Assembly: GCA_049320945.1 (NCBI GenBank)
Contig: JBMOQT010000140.1
Span: 1-9,076, forward strand
From: DYIB01 sp049320945
GTDB taxonomy: Bacteria > Pseudomonadota > Gammaproteobacteria > Burkholderiales > Rhodocyclaceae
DNA length: 9,076 nucleotides
Direction: 5' to 3'
This document shows, piece after piece, positions 1 through 5,605 of the stretch. Within the stretch, counting starts at the first letter, position 1. The number at the start of each line of letters is the position of its first letter. A program made the position numbers and the translations under genes. The notes beneath the pieces are model-generated. The model saw nothing but the letters and a program-made list of their open reading frames with translations. It was not told the origin of the DNA and did not search any database.

Positions 1-774
1 CGCGCCCCAGGCCAGGGGCAGTTGCGGCAGATACAAGTCAGCCTTGGTGCGCGCACCCCAGTAGAGCACCATGGGGCGGGCGCAATGCTCGTAGAAGGCA
101 TGCTCGATGACGCTCTTGATGGGCGCGAAACCGGTGCCGCCGGCCACCAGCACGATGGGCTTGGCGCTGTCCTCGCGCAGGAAGAAGCTGCCGTGGGGGC
201 CTTCGAAGCGCAGGATGTCGCGCGGCTTCATCTGGCTGAACACGTGCCCGGTGAAGCGCCCGTCGGGCACCAGGCGCACATGGAGCTGCAGCAGCTCGTC
301 GTCGTGGGGGGCGTTGGCAATGGAGAAGCTGCGCCTTGAGCCGCCCTTGAGCAGAATGTCGATGTACTGGCCGGCGAGAAATTGCAGGCGTTCGTTGGCC
401 GGCAGGCGCAGGTGAAGAATCATCACGTCCGGCGCCGCCCGTTCCATCTTCTCCACCCGGCAGGGCAGGGTCTTGACGGGAATGTCCTTGACCGCGCCCA
501 CCTCGCGGCACTCGATGACCAAGTCGCTCACCGGGCGCGCGCAGCAGAACAGGGCATAGCCCTGGCGCTTCTCCTCGGTGGTGAGTGCGCTTTCCTGGTG
601 CTGCCCGTAGTCCACCCGGCCCGACAGCACGCGGCCCTTGCAGGCGCCGCAGGCGCCGTTGCGGCAGCCGTAGGGCAGGTTGAATCCCGCTTCCAGGGCG
701 GCGTTGAGGAGAGTGGTGCCTGCGTCGCAGGCGTAGCTGTGGCGGCTGGGTTCGATAGTGACTTTGTAACTCAT
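1..774 (-). CDS. 2Fe-2S ferredoxin / FAD / NAD(P)H oxidoreductase, CDP-6-deoxy-delta-3,4-glucoseen reductase-like (C-terminus cut by window edge)
   Basis: This is an open frame of 258 codons from an ATG at 772-774 that runs off the left edge without a stop. Residues 1-90 form a plant-type ferredoxin domain with cluster ligands Cys37, Cys42, Cys45 and Cys77 (C-x4-C-x2-C...C). A ferredoxin reductase unit follows: a flavin-binding RSFS motif at 148-151, a GPHG loop at 192-195, the NAD(P)-binding GGTGFAP at 212-218 and a WGAR segment at 239-242. Proteins of this architecture pass electrons from NAD(P)H through flavin to the 2Fe-2S cluster and on to a partner oxygenase or reductase. They are often annotated as AscD-like CDP-glucoseen reductase; I see no deoxysugar genes here, so that substrate is doubtful. 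The family is usually about 340 residues, so roughly 80 are missing. A weak GAGG precedes the start. It is divergent from the SDR gene. Confidence 0.88.
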   Translation of the reverse strand, partial: MSYKVTIEPSRHSYACDAGTTLLNAALEAGFNLPYGCRNGACGACKGRVLSGRVDYGQHQESALTTEEKRQGYALFCCARPVSDLVIECREVGAVKDIPVKTLPCRVEKMERAAPDVMILHLRLPANERLQFLAGQYIDILLKGGSRRSFSIANAPHDDELLQLHVRLVPDGRFTGHVFSQMKPRDILRFEGPHGSFFLREDSAKPIVLVAGGTGFAPIKSVIEHAFYEHCARPMVLYWGARTKADLYLPQLPLAWGA

Positions 775-804
775 GGTGCCTCGGGGACGGGAAGCCTTTT
801 CCAG

Positions 805-810
805 TAAAAT
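805..810 (+). promoter_or_regulatory. candidate -10 element for the SDR-hemJ-rlmL operon
   Basis: TAAAAT at this position differs by one base from the sigma-70 -10 consensus and lies 27 nt before the GTG start of the SDR gene. No good -35 hexamer is visible about 17 nt upstream, so the promoter is either activator-dependent or the match is chance. The site sits in the 63-nt gap between two divergent genes, the only place upstream of this operon where a promoter would lie outside coding sequence. Confidence 0.35.
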
Positions 811-826
811 TCAGAACCCATTCTGA
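811..826. repeat. perfect 6-bp inverted repeat in the divergent intergenic region
   Basis: TCAGAA at 811-816 and TTCTGA at 821-826 are exact reverse complements separated by CCCA. The dyad lies immediately downstream of the -10-like TAAAAT and ends 11 nt before the GTG start of the SDR gene. A second, competing pairing is possible: CTGA at 823-826 with TCAG at 835-838, which would bury the start codon region. It could be an operator for a dimeric regulator serving both divergent genes, or a small RNA hairpin controlling translation. Function is inferred from position only. Confidence 0.45.
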
Positions 827-837
827 GACGGGTTTCA

Positions 838-1710
838 GTGCAAAGATTGCTCATCATCGGCTGCGGCGACGTGGTCAGCCGCGCGCTGCCGTGGCTGACC
901 CGACGCTACCGGGTATATGCCACGGTGCGCACGGCGGCCCAGGGGGCGGAACTGCGCACCCGGGGCGTAACGCCGATCCTAGCCGATCTCGACCGCCCGC
1001 GCACACTGGCACGGCTGGCCGGCATCGGTCATCTGGTGCTGCACTCGGCCCCGCCCCAGGAGCACGGCGTGCGCGACCTGCGCACGCGCCGCCTGGCGGC
1101 GGCGCTGGCGCGCGGCCAGCCGCCGCGGCGGCTGGTCTATATCAGCACCAGTGGCGTCTATGGCGATTGCGGCGGCGCCCGGGTGGACGAGACGCGGCCG
1201 GTCCGCCCCCAGACGGCACGCGCCCGGCGGCGCGCCGATGCGGAGGCGGTGCTGCGCCGCTTCGGTGTGCGCAGCGGCACGGCCGTGGCCATCCTGCGCG
1301 CCCCGGGCATTTACGCTGCCGACCGGCTGCCCCTGGCGCGCCTGCGGCGCGGTGACCCGGTGCTGGCGGCCCGGGAAGATGTGTTCACCAACCACATCCA
1401 CGCCGAGGATCTCGCCCATATCGCCGCCACCGCCCTGTGGCGCGGCCGTCCGGGGCGGGTGTACAACGCCGCCGACGACAGCGAAATGAAAATGGGCGAT
1501 TATTTCGACCTGGTCGCCGATGCCTTCGGCCTGCCGCGGCCGCCGCGGGTGTCGCGCGCCGAGGCGGGCGCGCGCCTGGGCGCCGCCGCCCTGTCGTTCA
1601 TGGGCGAATCGCGGCGCCTGGCGAACGGGCGTATCAAGCGGGAACTGGGCATCCGTCTCAAGTATCCGACCGTGGCCAGTGGCCTGGCCGCCGCAACTCA
1701 TAAGAAATAG
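838..1710 (+). CDS. atypical short-chain dehydrogenase / NAD-dependent epimerase-like protein (YeeZ-like)
   Basis: This is a 290-residue protein starting with GTG; a GAGACGGG stretch at 825-832 may serve as a weak ribosome-binding site. The N-terminus has a Rossmann beta-strand and the nucleotide loop GCGDVV at 8-13, where the third glycine of the usual GxGxxG is Val. The STSGVYG strand at 103-109, ILRAPGIY at 152-159 and NHIHAEDLA at 185-193 are typical of extended or atypical SDRs. The catalytic YxxxK pair is absent: the expected region reads PQTARARRRADAE (124-136). This resembles the YeeZ-type atypical SDRs, whose substrate is unknown to me. It may bind NAD(P) without classical SDR chemistry. 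It lies 9 nt upstream of hemJ on the same strand, so the two are probably co-transcribed. The fold assignment is firm; the function is not known. Confidence 0.85.
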   Translation: MQRLLIIGCGDVVSRALPWLTRRYRVYATVRTAAQGAELRTRGVTPILADLDRPRTLARLAGIGHLVLHSAPPQEHGVRDLRTRRLAAALARGQPPRRLVYISTSGVYGDCGGARVDETRPVRPQTARARRRADAEAVLRRFGVRSGTAVAILRAPGIYAADRLPLARLRRGDPVLAAREDVFTNHIHAEDLAHIAATALWRGRPGRVYNAADDSEMKMGDYFDLVADAFGLPRPPRVSRAEAGARLGAAALSFMGESRRLANGRIKRELGIRLKYPTVASGLAAATHKK

Positions 1711-1719
1711 CCAAACGTC

Positions 1720-2130
1720 ATGCTCTGGATCAAGGCCTTCCATATCGTGTTCGTCGTCGCCTGGTTCGCCGGTCTGTTCTACCTGCCGCGCCTCTTTGTC
1801 AATCACGCCATGGTCGAGGACCAGGTGACGGCGCAACGCCTGCTGCTCATGGAGCGCAAGCTGTTCCGTTTCATGACGCCCCTGGGTGTACTGGCCCTGG
1901 CCTTCGGTCTGTGGCTGTGGCTGGGCTACGGCATCACCGGCGGCTGGATGCATGCCAAGCTGGTGCTGGTGCTGGTGCTGGTCGCCTATCATCTGTATTG
2001 CGGCAAGCTGCTCAGGGAATTCGCGGCGGGCCGCAACCGGCGCAGCCACGTCTGGTTCCGCTGGTTCAACGAGCTGCCGGTGCTGATCCTGTTCGCCGTG
2101 GTGATCCTGGTGGTGGTGAAGCCCTTCTGA
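1720..2130 (+). CDS. hemJ: HemJ family protoporphyrinogen IX oxidase (UPF0093 membrane protein)
   Basis: This 136-residue integral membrane protein has about four transmembrane segments (roughly 4-24, 53-71, 78-97 and 118-134). It matches the HemJ signature: an N-terminal FHIVFVVAWFAGLFYLPRLF stretch with His8, the MERKL motif at 44-48, GWMHAKL at 75-81 with His78 and Lys80, and a C-terminal FRWFNELP followed by VVVKPF. HemJ replaces HemG/HemY in many proteobacteria and cyanobacteria, oxidising protoporphyrinogen IX to protoporphyrin IX at the inner membrane in haem synthesis. Length is normal for the family. No clear Shine-Dalgarno precedes the ATG. The stop codon overlaps the next start by one base (TGATG), which suggests translational coupling to the methyltransferase gene. 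Some databases label such proteins CopD-family. Confidence 0.9.
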   Translation: MLWIKAFHIVFVVAWFAGLFYLPRLFVNHAMVEDQVTAQRLLLMERKLFRFMTPLGVLALAFGLWLWLGYGITGGWMHAKLVLVLVLVAYHLYCGKLLREFAAGRNRRSHVWFRWFNELPVLILFAVVILVVVKPF

Positions 2131-3266
2131 TGGAGCGCTTTTTCGCCACCTGTCCGCGCGGCCTGGAGCCGCTGCTGGCGGAAGAACTGTTCGCGGCGGG
2201 CGCCCGGGAGGTGGCCGAGGTGCCGGGCGGCGCCGCCTTCGCCGGCGATTGGCGCGTGTGCTACGGCGCCAACCTGCACAGCCGCATCGCCACGCGCATT
2301 CTGTGGCGCGTCGGCCACGGCGCCTATCGCCGCGAGGAGGACATCTACCGCCTGGCCCACGGCCTGCCCTGGCGCCAGTGGTTCTCCGAGCGCCAGACCA
2401 TACGGGTGTTCGTCACCGCCATCCGCAGCCCCCTCAAGAGCCTGGACTTCATCACCCTGCGCATCAAGGACGCCCTGTGCGACCGCTTCCGCGCCGAGTG
2501 CGGCCTGCGTCCGAGCGTGAACACCGCGGCGCCGGAGGTGCGCATCCACGCCTTCCTGACCGAGCGCGACGCCACCCTGTATCTGGACACTTCGGGCGAG
2601 GCCCTGTACAAACGCGGCTTCAAGACCGCCGCGATCGAGGCGCCCCTCAAGGAAAACCTCGCCGCCGGCATACTCAGACTCACGGGCTGGCGCCCTGGCG
2701 AGACCCTGCTCGACCCCATGTGCGGCAGCGGCACCTTCCTGCTGGAGGCGGCCCAGATCGCCCTGGGGGTGGCGCCGGGCCTGGGCCGAACCTTCGGCTT
2801 CGAGCGCCTGAAACCGTTCCAACCGGAGCCGTGGCAATCCCTCCTGTCCGACGCCCGGGCGCGAGTGAGACCGGTCGCGCCCCTGGCGATTTACGGCGCC
2901 GACAAGGACGCGCTGCAGATCGCCCATGCGCGCGAGAAGCTGCGCGCCGCCGGCCTGGAGCAAGCGGTGACGCTGCAGACGGGCGATATCCTGGAGCTTG
3001 CGCCGCCCGCGCCGCCGGGGGTGCTGGTGGCCAATCCGCCCTACGGCGTGCGCCTTGCCGACAGCCAAGCCCTGGCAGAGTTCTATCCGCGCCTGGGCGA
3101 CGTACTCAAGCAGCGCTATGCCGGCTGGCGCTGCTACTTCTTCACCGCCGATCTGCGCCTGGCCAAGCTGATCGGATTGCGCGCCCGCCGCCGCGTGCCC
3201 CTCTACAACGGCGCCCTGGAGTGCCGGCTGTTCGAGTACCGGATGGTGGCGGGAAAACTACGTTAG
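2130..3266 (+). CDS. rlmL: THUMP-domain class I SAM-dependent RNA methyltransferase, RlmL-like (23S rRNA G2445 N2)
   Basis: This 378-residue protein matches the N-terminal half of the E. coli RlmKL fusion. It opens with MERFFATCPRGLEPLLAEEL, the usual RlmL start, followed by a ferredoxin-like/THUMP RNA-binding region to about residue 155. The methyltransferase domain has the SAM-binding DPMCGSG at 195-201 and the catalytic NPPYG at 302-306, which marks base-amino N-methylation. The inferred role is N2-methylation of G2445 in 23S rRNA during assembly of the large subunit. The C-terminal RlmK (m7G2069) half is absent, so this is a stand-alone enzyme. The ATG at 2130 shares one base with the hemJ stop. 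The frame is open 73 codons further upstream, but that stretch lies inside hemJ in another frame and is not conserved in type. It ends tail-to-tail with pilU, overlapping it by 4 nt. Confidence 0.9.
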   Translation: MERFFATCPRGLEPLLAEELFAAGAREVAEVPGGAAFAGDWRVCYGANLHSRIATRILWRVGHGAYRREEDIYRLAHGLPWRQWFSERQTIRVFVTAIRSPLKSLDFITLRIKDALCDRFRAECGLRPSVNTAAPEVRIHAFLTERDATLYLDTSGEALYKRGFKTAAIEAPLKENLAAGILRLTGWRPGETLLDPMCGSGTFLLEAAQIALGVAPGLGRTFGFERLKPFQPEPWQSLLSDARARVRPVAPLAIYGADKDALQIAHAREKLRAAGLEQAVTLQTGDILELAPPAPPGVLVANPPYGVRLADSQALAEFYPRLGDVLKQRYAGWRCYFFTADLRLAKLIGLRARRRVPLYNGALECRLFEYRMVAGKLR

Positions 3267-4399
3267 ACGATGTCCAGATGCTGGATGCCGGCGGTGAGGT
3301 CCCGGTCCTTGGCCTCCTTGCCGTGCAGCTTGATCTGCAGGCGCAGGTCATTGACCGAGTCGGCATTGCGCAAGGCGTCCTCGTAGGAGATCTTGCCGGC
3401 CTCGTAGAGATCGAACAAGGCCTGGTCGAAGGTCTGCATGCCCAGCTCGCGGGACTTCTTCATGATCTCCTTGATCTCGTGCACCTCGCCCTTGAAGATG
3501 AGATCGGAGATGAGGGGCGAGTTGAGCATGATCTCGATGGCCGCCACCCGCCCCTTGCCGTCGCGCAAGGGGATCAGCCGCTGGGACACCAGGGCGCGCA
3601 GGTTGAGGGACAGGTCCATCAGCAACTGCTGGCGCCGGTCTTCCGGGAAGAAGTTGATGATGCGGTCCAGCGCCTGGTTGGCGCTGTTGGCGTGCAGCGT
3701 GGCCATGCACAAGTGGCCGGTTTCGGCGAAGGCGATGGCATGGTCCATGGTTTCCCGGTCGCGGATCTCGCCCATCAGGATCACGTCCGGCGCCTGGCGC
3801 AGGGTGTTCTTCAGCGCTGTCTCCCAGGAGTCCGTGTCCACACCCACCTCCCGCTGCGTGACGATGCACTTCTTGTGCTCGTGCACGTATTCGATCGGGT
3901 CTTCCACCGTGATGATGTGGCCGTGGGAGTTCTCGTTGCGGTAGTCCACCATGGCCGCCAGGGAGGTGGACTTGCCGGTGCCGGTGCCGCCGACGAAGAT
4001 CACCAGGCCGCGCTTGGTCATGGCGATGTCCTTGAGCACCGGCGGCAGCTGCAGGCTGTCGAAGGTCGGGATGGTGGTGTTGATGGTGCGCAGCACGACG
4101 CCGATGCGTCCCTGCTGCACGAAGGCATTGACCCGGAAGCGGCCGATGCCCGCAGGCGAGATGGCGAAGTTGCATTCCTTGTTGGCCTCGAACTCCGCCG
4201 CCTGCTTGTCGTTCATGATGGCCCGCGCCAGCTCCGCCGTGTGCTGGGGCGTGAGGATCTGGTTCGACTGGGGCGTGACCCGGCCGTCGACCTTGATGGC
4301 CGGCGGAAAGCCGGCGGTGATGAACAGGTCCGACCCCTTCTTCTGCACCATGAGGCGCAGCAGGTCGTACATGAATTTGAGTGCCTGGTCTCGTTCCAT
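3263..4399 (-). CDS. pilU: type IV pilus accessory retraction ATPase PilU
   Basis: This 378-residue secretion/retraction ATPase is close to the usual PilU length (about 380). The N-terminal PAS-like domain begins MERDQALKFMYDLL. The RecA-like domain carries Walker A GGTGTGKST (137-145), an Asp box ending TVEDP (164-168), Walker B DVILMGEIRD (205-214) with Glu211, and a His box ending TLHANSA (234-240). It lacks the AIRNLIRE motif of PilT, having SPLISDLIF at the corresponding place, which is how PilU is told from PilT. PilU is known to support PilT-driven pilus retraction in the cytoplasm at the pilus base. The start at 4399 is chosen for the family N-terminus and a good GGAGA 6 nt upstream. 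It follows pilT with a 99-nt gap holding hairpins, so its expression may differ from pilT. Its TAA overlaps the stop of the opposing rlmL-like gene. Confidence 0.95.
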   Translation of the reverse strand: MERDQALKFMYDLLRLMVQKKGSDLFITAGFPPAIKVDGRVTPQSNQILTPQHTAELARAIMNDKQAAEFEANKECNFAISPAGIGRFRVNAFVQQGRIGVVLRTINTTIPTFDSLQLPPVLKDIAMTKRGLVIFVGGTGTGKSTSLAAMVDYRNENSHGHIITVEDPIEYVHEHKKCIVTQREVGVDTDSWETALKNTLRQAPDVILMGEIRDRETMDHAIAFAETGHLCMATLHANSANQALDRIINFFPEDRRQQLLMDLSLNLRALVSQRLIPLRDGKGRVAAIEIMLNSPLISDLIFKGEVHEIKEIMKKSRELGMQTFDQALFDLYEAGKISYEDALRNADSVNDLRLQIKLHGKEAKDRDLTAGIQHLDIV

Positions 4400-4405
4400 G
4401 GTTGG

Positions 4406-4410
4406 TCTCC
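4406..4410 (-). promoter_or_regulatory. ribosome-binding site of pilU
   Basis: GGAGA on the minus strand lies 6 nt before the ATG at 4397-4399. It decides the start against an in-frame ATG at 4436-4438, which would begin translation inside the repeat spacer and read through a repeat arm. The site begins only 2 nt after the end of the REPIN-like hairpin. Confidence 0.75.
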
Positions 4411-4412
4411 AT

Positions 4413-4472
4413 GTAGGTCGGGCTTCAGCCCGACACATCTGGCGCCGAAAGTCGGGCTGAAGCCCGACCTAC
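4413..4472. repeat. REPIN-like element: two inverted REP hairpins with outer GTAG tetranucleotides
   Basis: Two 22-nt arms (4413-4434 and 4451-4472) are exact reverse complements of each other around a 16-nt spacer. Each arm starts at its outer end with GTAG, then GTCGGGCT paired with AGCCCGAC over a 2-nt turn, so each arm also folds alone. This is the architecture of REP sequences mobilised by RAYT (REP-associated tyrosine transposase, IS200/IS605-related) proteins: a GTAG-type guide tetranucleotide next to a hairpin, with two REPs facing each other as a REPIN. No RAYT gene is in the window. The element fills most of the pilT-pilU gap and, in pilT-pilU mRNA, can fold either as one long hairpin or as two short ones. 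Possible effects are protection of upstream pilT mRNA or control of pilU. Confidence 0.85.
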
Positions 4473-4487
4473 GTCAGCCTTAGCCCG

Positions 4488-4512
4488 ATTTCGCCGGCTT
4501 AGCCGGCGAAAT
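4488..4512 (-). other. 11-bp perfect stem-loop spanning the pilT stop codon
   Basis: The arms at 4488-4498 and 4502-4512 pair perfectly (GCCGGCGAAAT with its reverse complement), leaving a 3-nt loop that is exactly the TAA stop codon of pilT. The downstream arm lies just beyond the stop. No U-rich run follows on the pilT strand, so it is not a standard intrinsic terminator. It may slow ribosome release, block 3' exonucleases, or attenuate read-through into pilU together with the REPIN 15 nt further on. Confidence 0.6.
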
Positions 4513-5542
4513 TATCTTTATTCTGCGCCTTGGTGCGGGCCTCGGCGGGCGACACGACGTTGCGCCGCACCAGGTCGGCCAGGCACTGGTCCAGGGTTTG
4601 CATGCCCACGCTCTGGCCGGTCTGGATGGCCGAGTACATCTGGGCGATCTTGTTTTCGCGGATCAGGTTGCGGATGGCGGGCGTGCCGATCATGATCTCG
4701 TGGGCGGCCACGCGGCCGTCGCCGGCCTTGGTCTTGAGCAGGGTCTGGGAGATCACCGCGCGCAGGGATTCCGACAGCATGGCGCGCACCATGTCCTTCT
4801 CCGCCGCCGGGAACACGTCCACGATACGATCCACCGTCTTGGCCGCGGAACTGGTGTGCAGCGTGCCGAACACCAGGTGGCCGGTCTCGGCGGCGGTGAG
4901 CGCCAGGCGGATGGTCTCCAGGTCGCGCATCTCGCCCACCAGGATCACGTCCGGGTCCTCGCGCAGGGCGGCGCGCAGGGCGTTGTTGAAGGACAGGGTG
5001 TGGGGGCCGACCTCGCGCTGGTTGATCAGGCACTTCTTGCTCTCGTGCACGAATTCGATCGGATCCTCGACGGTGAGGATGTGGCCGTACTCGTTCTCGT
5101 TGATGTAGTTGATCATCGCCGCCAGGGTCGTGCTCTTGCCCGAGCCCGTGGGGCCGGTGACCAGCACGATGCCGCGCGGCTGGCTGGCGATCTCCTGGAA
5201 AATCTTGGGGCAGTTCAGCTCCTCCAGGGTCAGCACCTTGGAGGGAATGGTGCGGAACACCGCGCCCGCGCCCCGGTGCTGCACGAAGGCATTGACACGG
5301 AAGCGCGCCAGGTTGGGCACCGCGAAGGAGAAATCGCACTCCAGGTTCTCCTCGTAGTGCTTGCGCTGGCCGTCGTTCATGATGTCGTACACCATGCTGT
5401 GTACGTCCTTGTGCTCCATGGGCGGCAGGTTGATGCGGCGCACGTCGCCATGGACCCGGATCATGGGCGGCAGACCGGCGGACAGGTGCAGATCCGAGGC
5501 CTTGTTCTTGACGGCGAAGGCGAGCAGTTCGGTGATGTCCAT
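4499..5542 (-). CDS. pilT: type IV pilus retraction ATPase PilT
   Basis: This 347-residue protein is almost the length of P. aeruginosa PilT (344). It begins with the classic MDITELLAFAVKNKASDLHL. The motifs are Walker A GPTGSGKST (130-138), an Asp box with VEDP (158-161), Walker B DVILVGEMRD (198-207) with catalytic Glu204, a His box with His222 and His229, and the PilT-specific AIRNLIRE (289-296) needed for retraction. The hexamer powers pilus depolymerisation at the inner-membrane base, driving twitching motility and uptake of bound DNA. The frame is open back to a TTG at 5576-5578, but the extra 12 residues have no ribosome-binding site and are foreign to the family. The chosen ATG also lacks a clear Shine-Dalgarno; the leader instead has CCTCC-type stretches. 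It heads a pilT-pilU unit and is divergent from yggS. Confidence 0.97.
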   Translation of the reverse strand: MDITELLAFAVKNKASDLHLSAGLPPMIRVHGDVRRINLPPMEHKDVHSMVYDIMNDGQRKHYEENLECDFSFAVPNLARFRVNAFVQHRGAGAVFRTIPSKVLTLEELNCPKIFQEIASQPRGIVLVTGPTGSGKSTTLAAMINYINENEYGHILTVEDPIEFVHESKKCLINQREVGPHTLSFNNALRAALREDPDVILVGEMRDLETIRLALTAAETGHLVFGTLHTSSAAKTVDRIVDVFPAAEKDMVRAMLSESLRAVISQTLLKTKAGDGRVAAHEIMIGTPAIRNLIRENKIAQMYSAIQTGQSVGMQTLDQCLADLVRRNVVSPAEARTKAQNKDNFAG

Positions 5543-5586
5543 GCTATAGGAGGCCGCTACGGATAAAAGGAGGAACAAGGAGTTGC

Positions 5587-5594
5587 GCTATACT
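5587..5594. promoter_or_regulatory. overlapping divergent -10-like elements between pilT and yggS
   Basis: On the plus strand TATACT (5589-5594) matches five of six -10 consensus bases and faces yggS. On the minus strand TATAGC (5592-5587) shares the same TATA core and faces pilT, with TTGTTG 17 nt upstream as a possible weak -35. Transcription towards yggS would begin only about 5 nt before its ATG, giving a nearly leaderless mRNA. The whole divergent gap is 63 nt. Promoter activity is inferred from sequence only. Confidence 0.4.
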
Positions 5595-5605
5595 CGCGAA
5601 GCATT

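Noticed and set aside
979..2049. A 356-codon minus-strand frame opposite the SDR and hemJ genes
   Set aside because: It spans two well-supported genes on the other strand and shows no recognisable domain.
1911..2129. N-terminal extension of the rlmL-like gene into hemJ
   Set aside because: The additional 73 residues overlap hemJ in another frame and do not resemble RlmL; the ATG at 2130 gives a standard N-terminus.
4397..4438. Upstream ATG for pilU at 4436-4438
   Set aside because: The 13 extra residues would be encoded by the repeat spacer and a REP arm; the downstream ATG has a good GGAGA and matches the family N-terminus.
2249..4483. A 744-codon open frame on the plus strand
   Set aside because: It runs out of frame through the rlmL-like gene and then antisense through pilU. 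Its composition is Arg/Pro/Gly-rich in the first half, typical of shadow frames in GC-rich DNA, and both genes beneath it have full motif support.
4474..4488. A possible third, degenerate REP arm next to the REPIN
   Set aside because: Only about ten bases (around TTAGCCCGA) resemble a REP arm and there is no paired half or GTAG; too short to support.
4413..4512. Intrinsic terminator for pilT or CRISPR-like repeats
   Set aside because: The hairpins are strong but no T-run follows on either relevant strand, and there are only two inverted arms, not direct repeats with spacers.
4598..5566. A 322-codon plus-strand frame opposite pilT
   Set aside because: It is antisense to a gene with every PilT motif, has no family features, and is His/Gly/Ala-rich like other shadow frames.
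5540..5578. Upstream TTG for pilT at 5576-5578
   Set aside because: The extra 12 residues are not found in PilT proteins and no ribosome-binding site precedes the TTG; MDITELL is the standard N-terminus.
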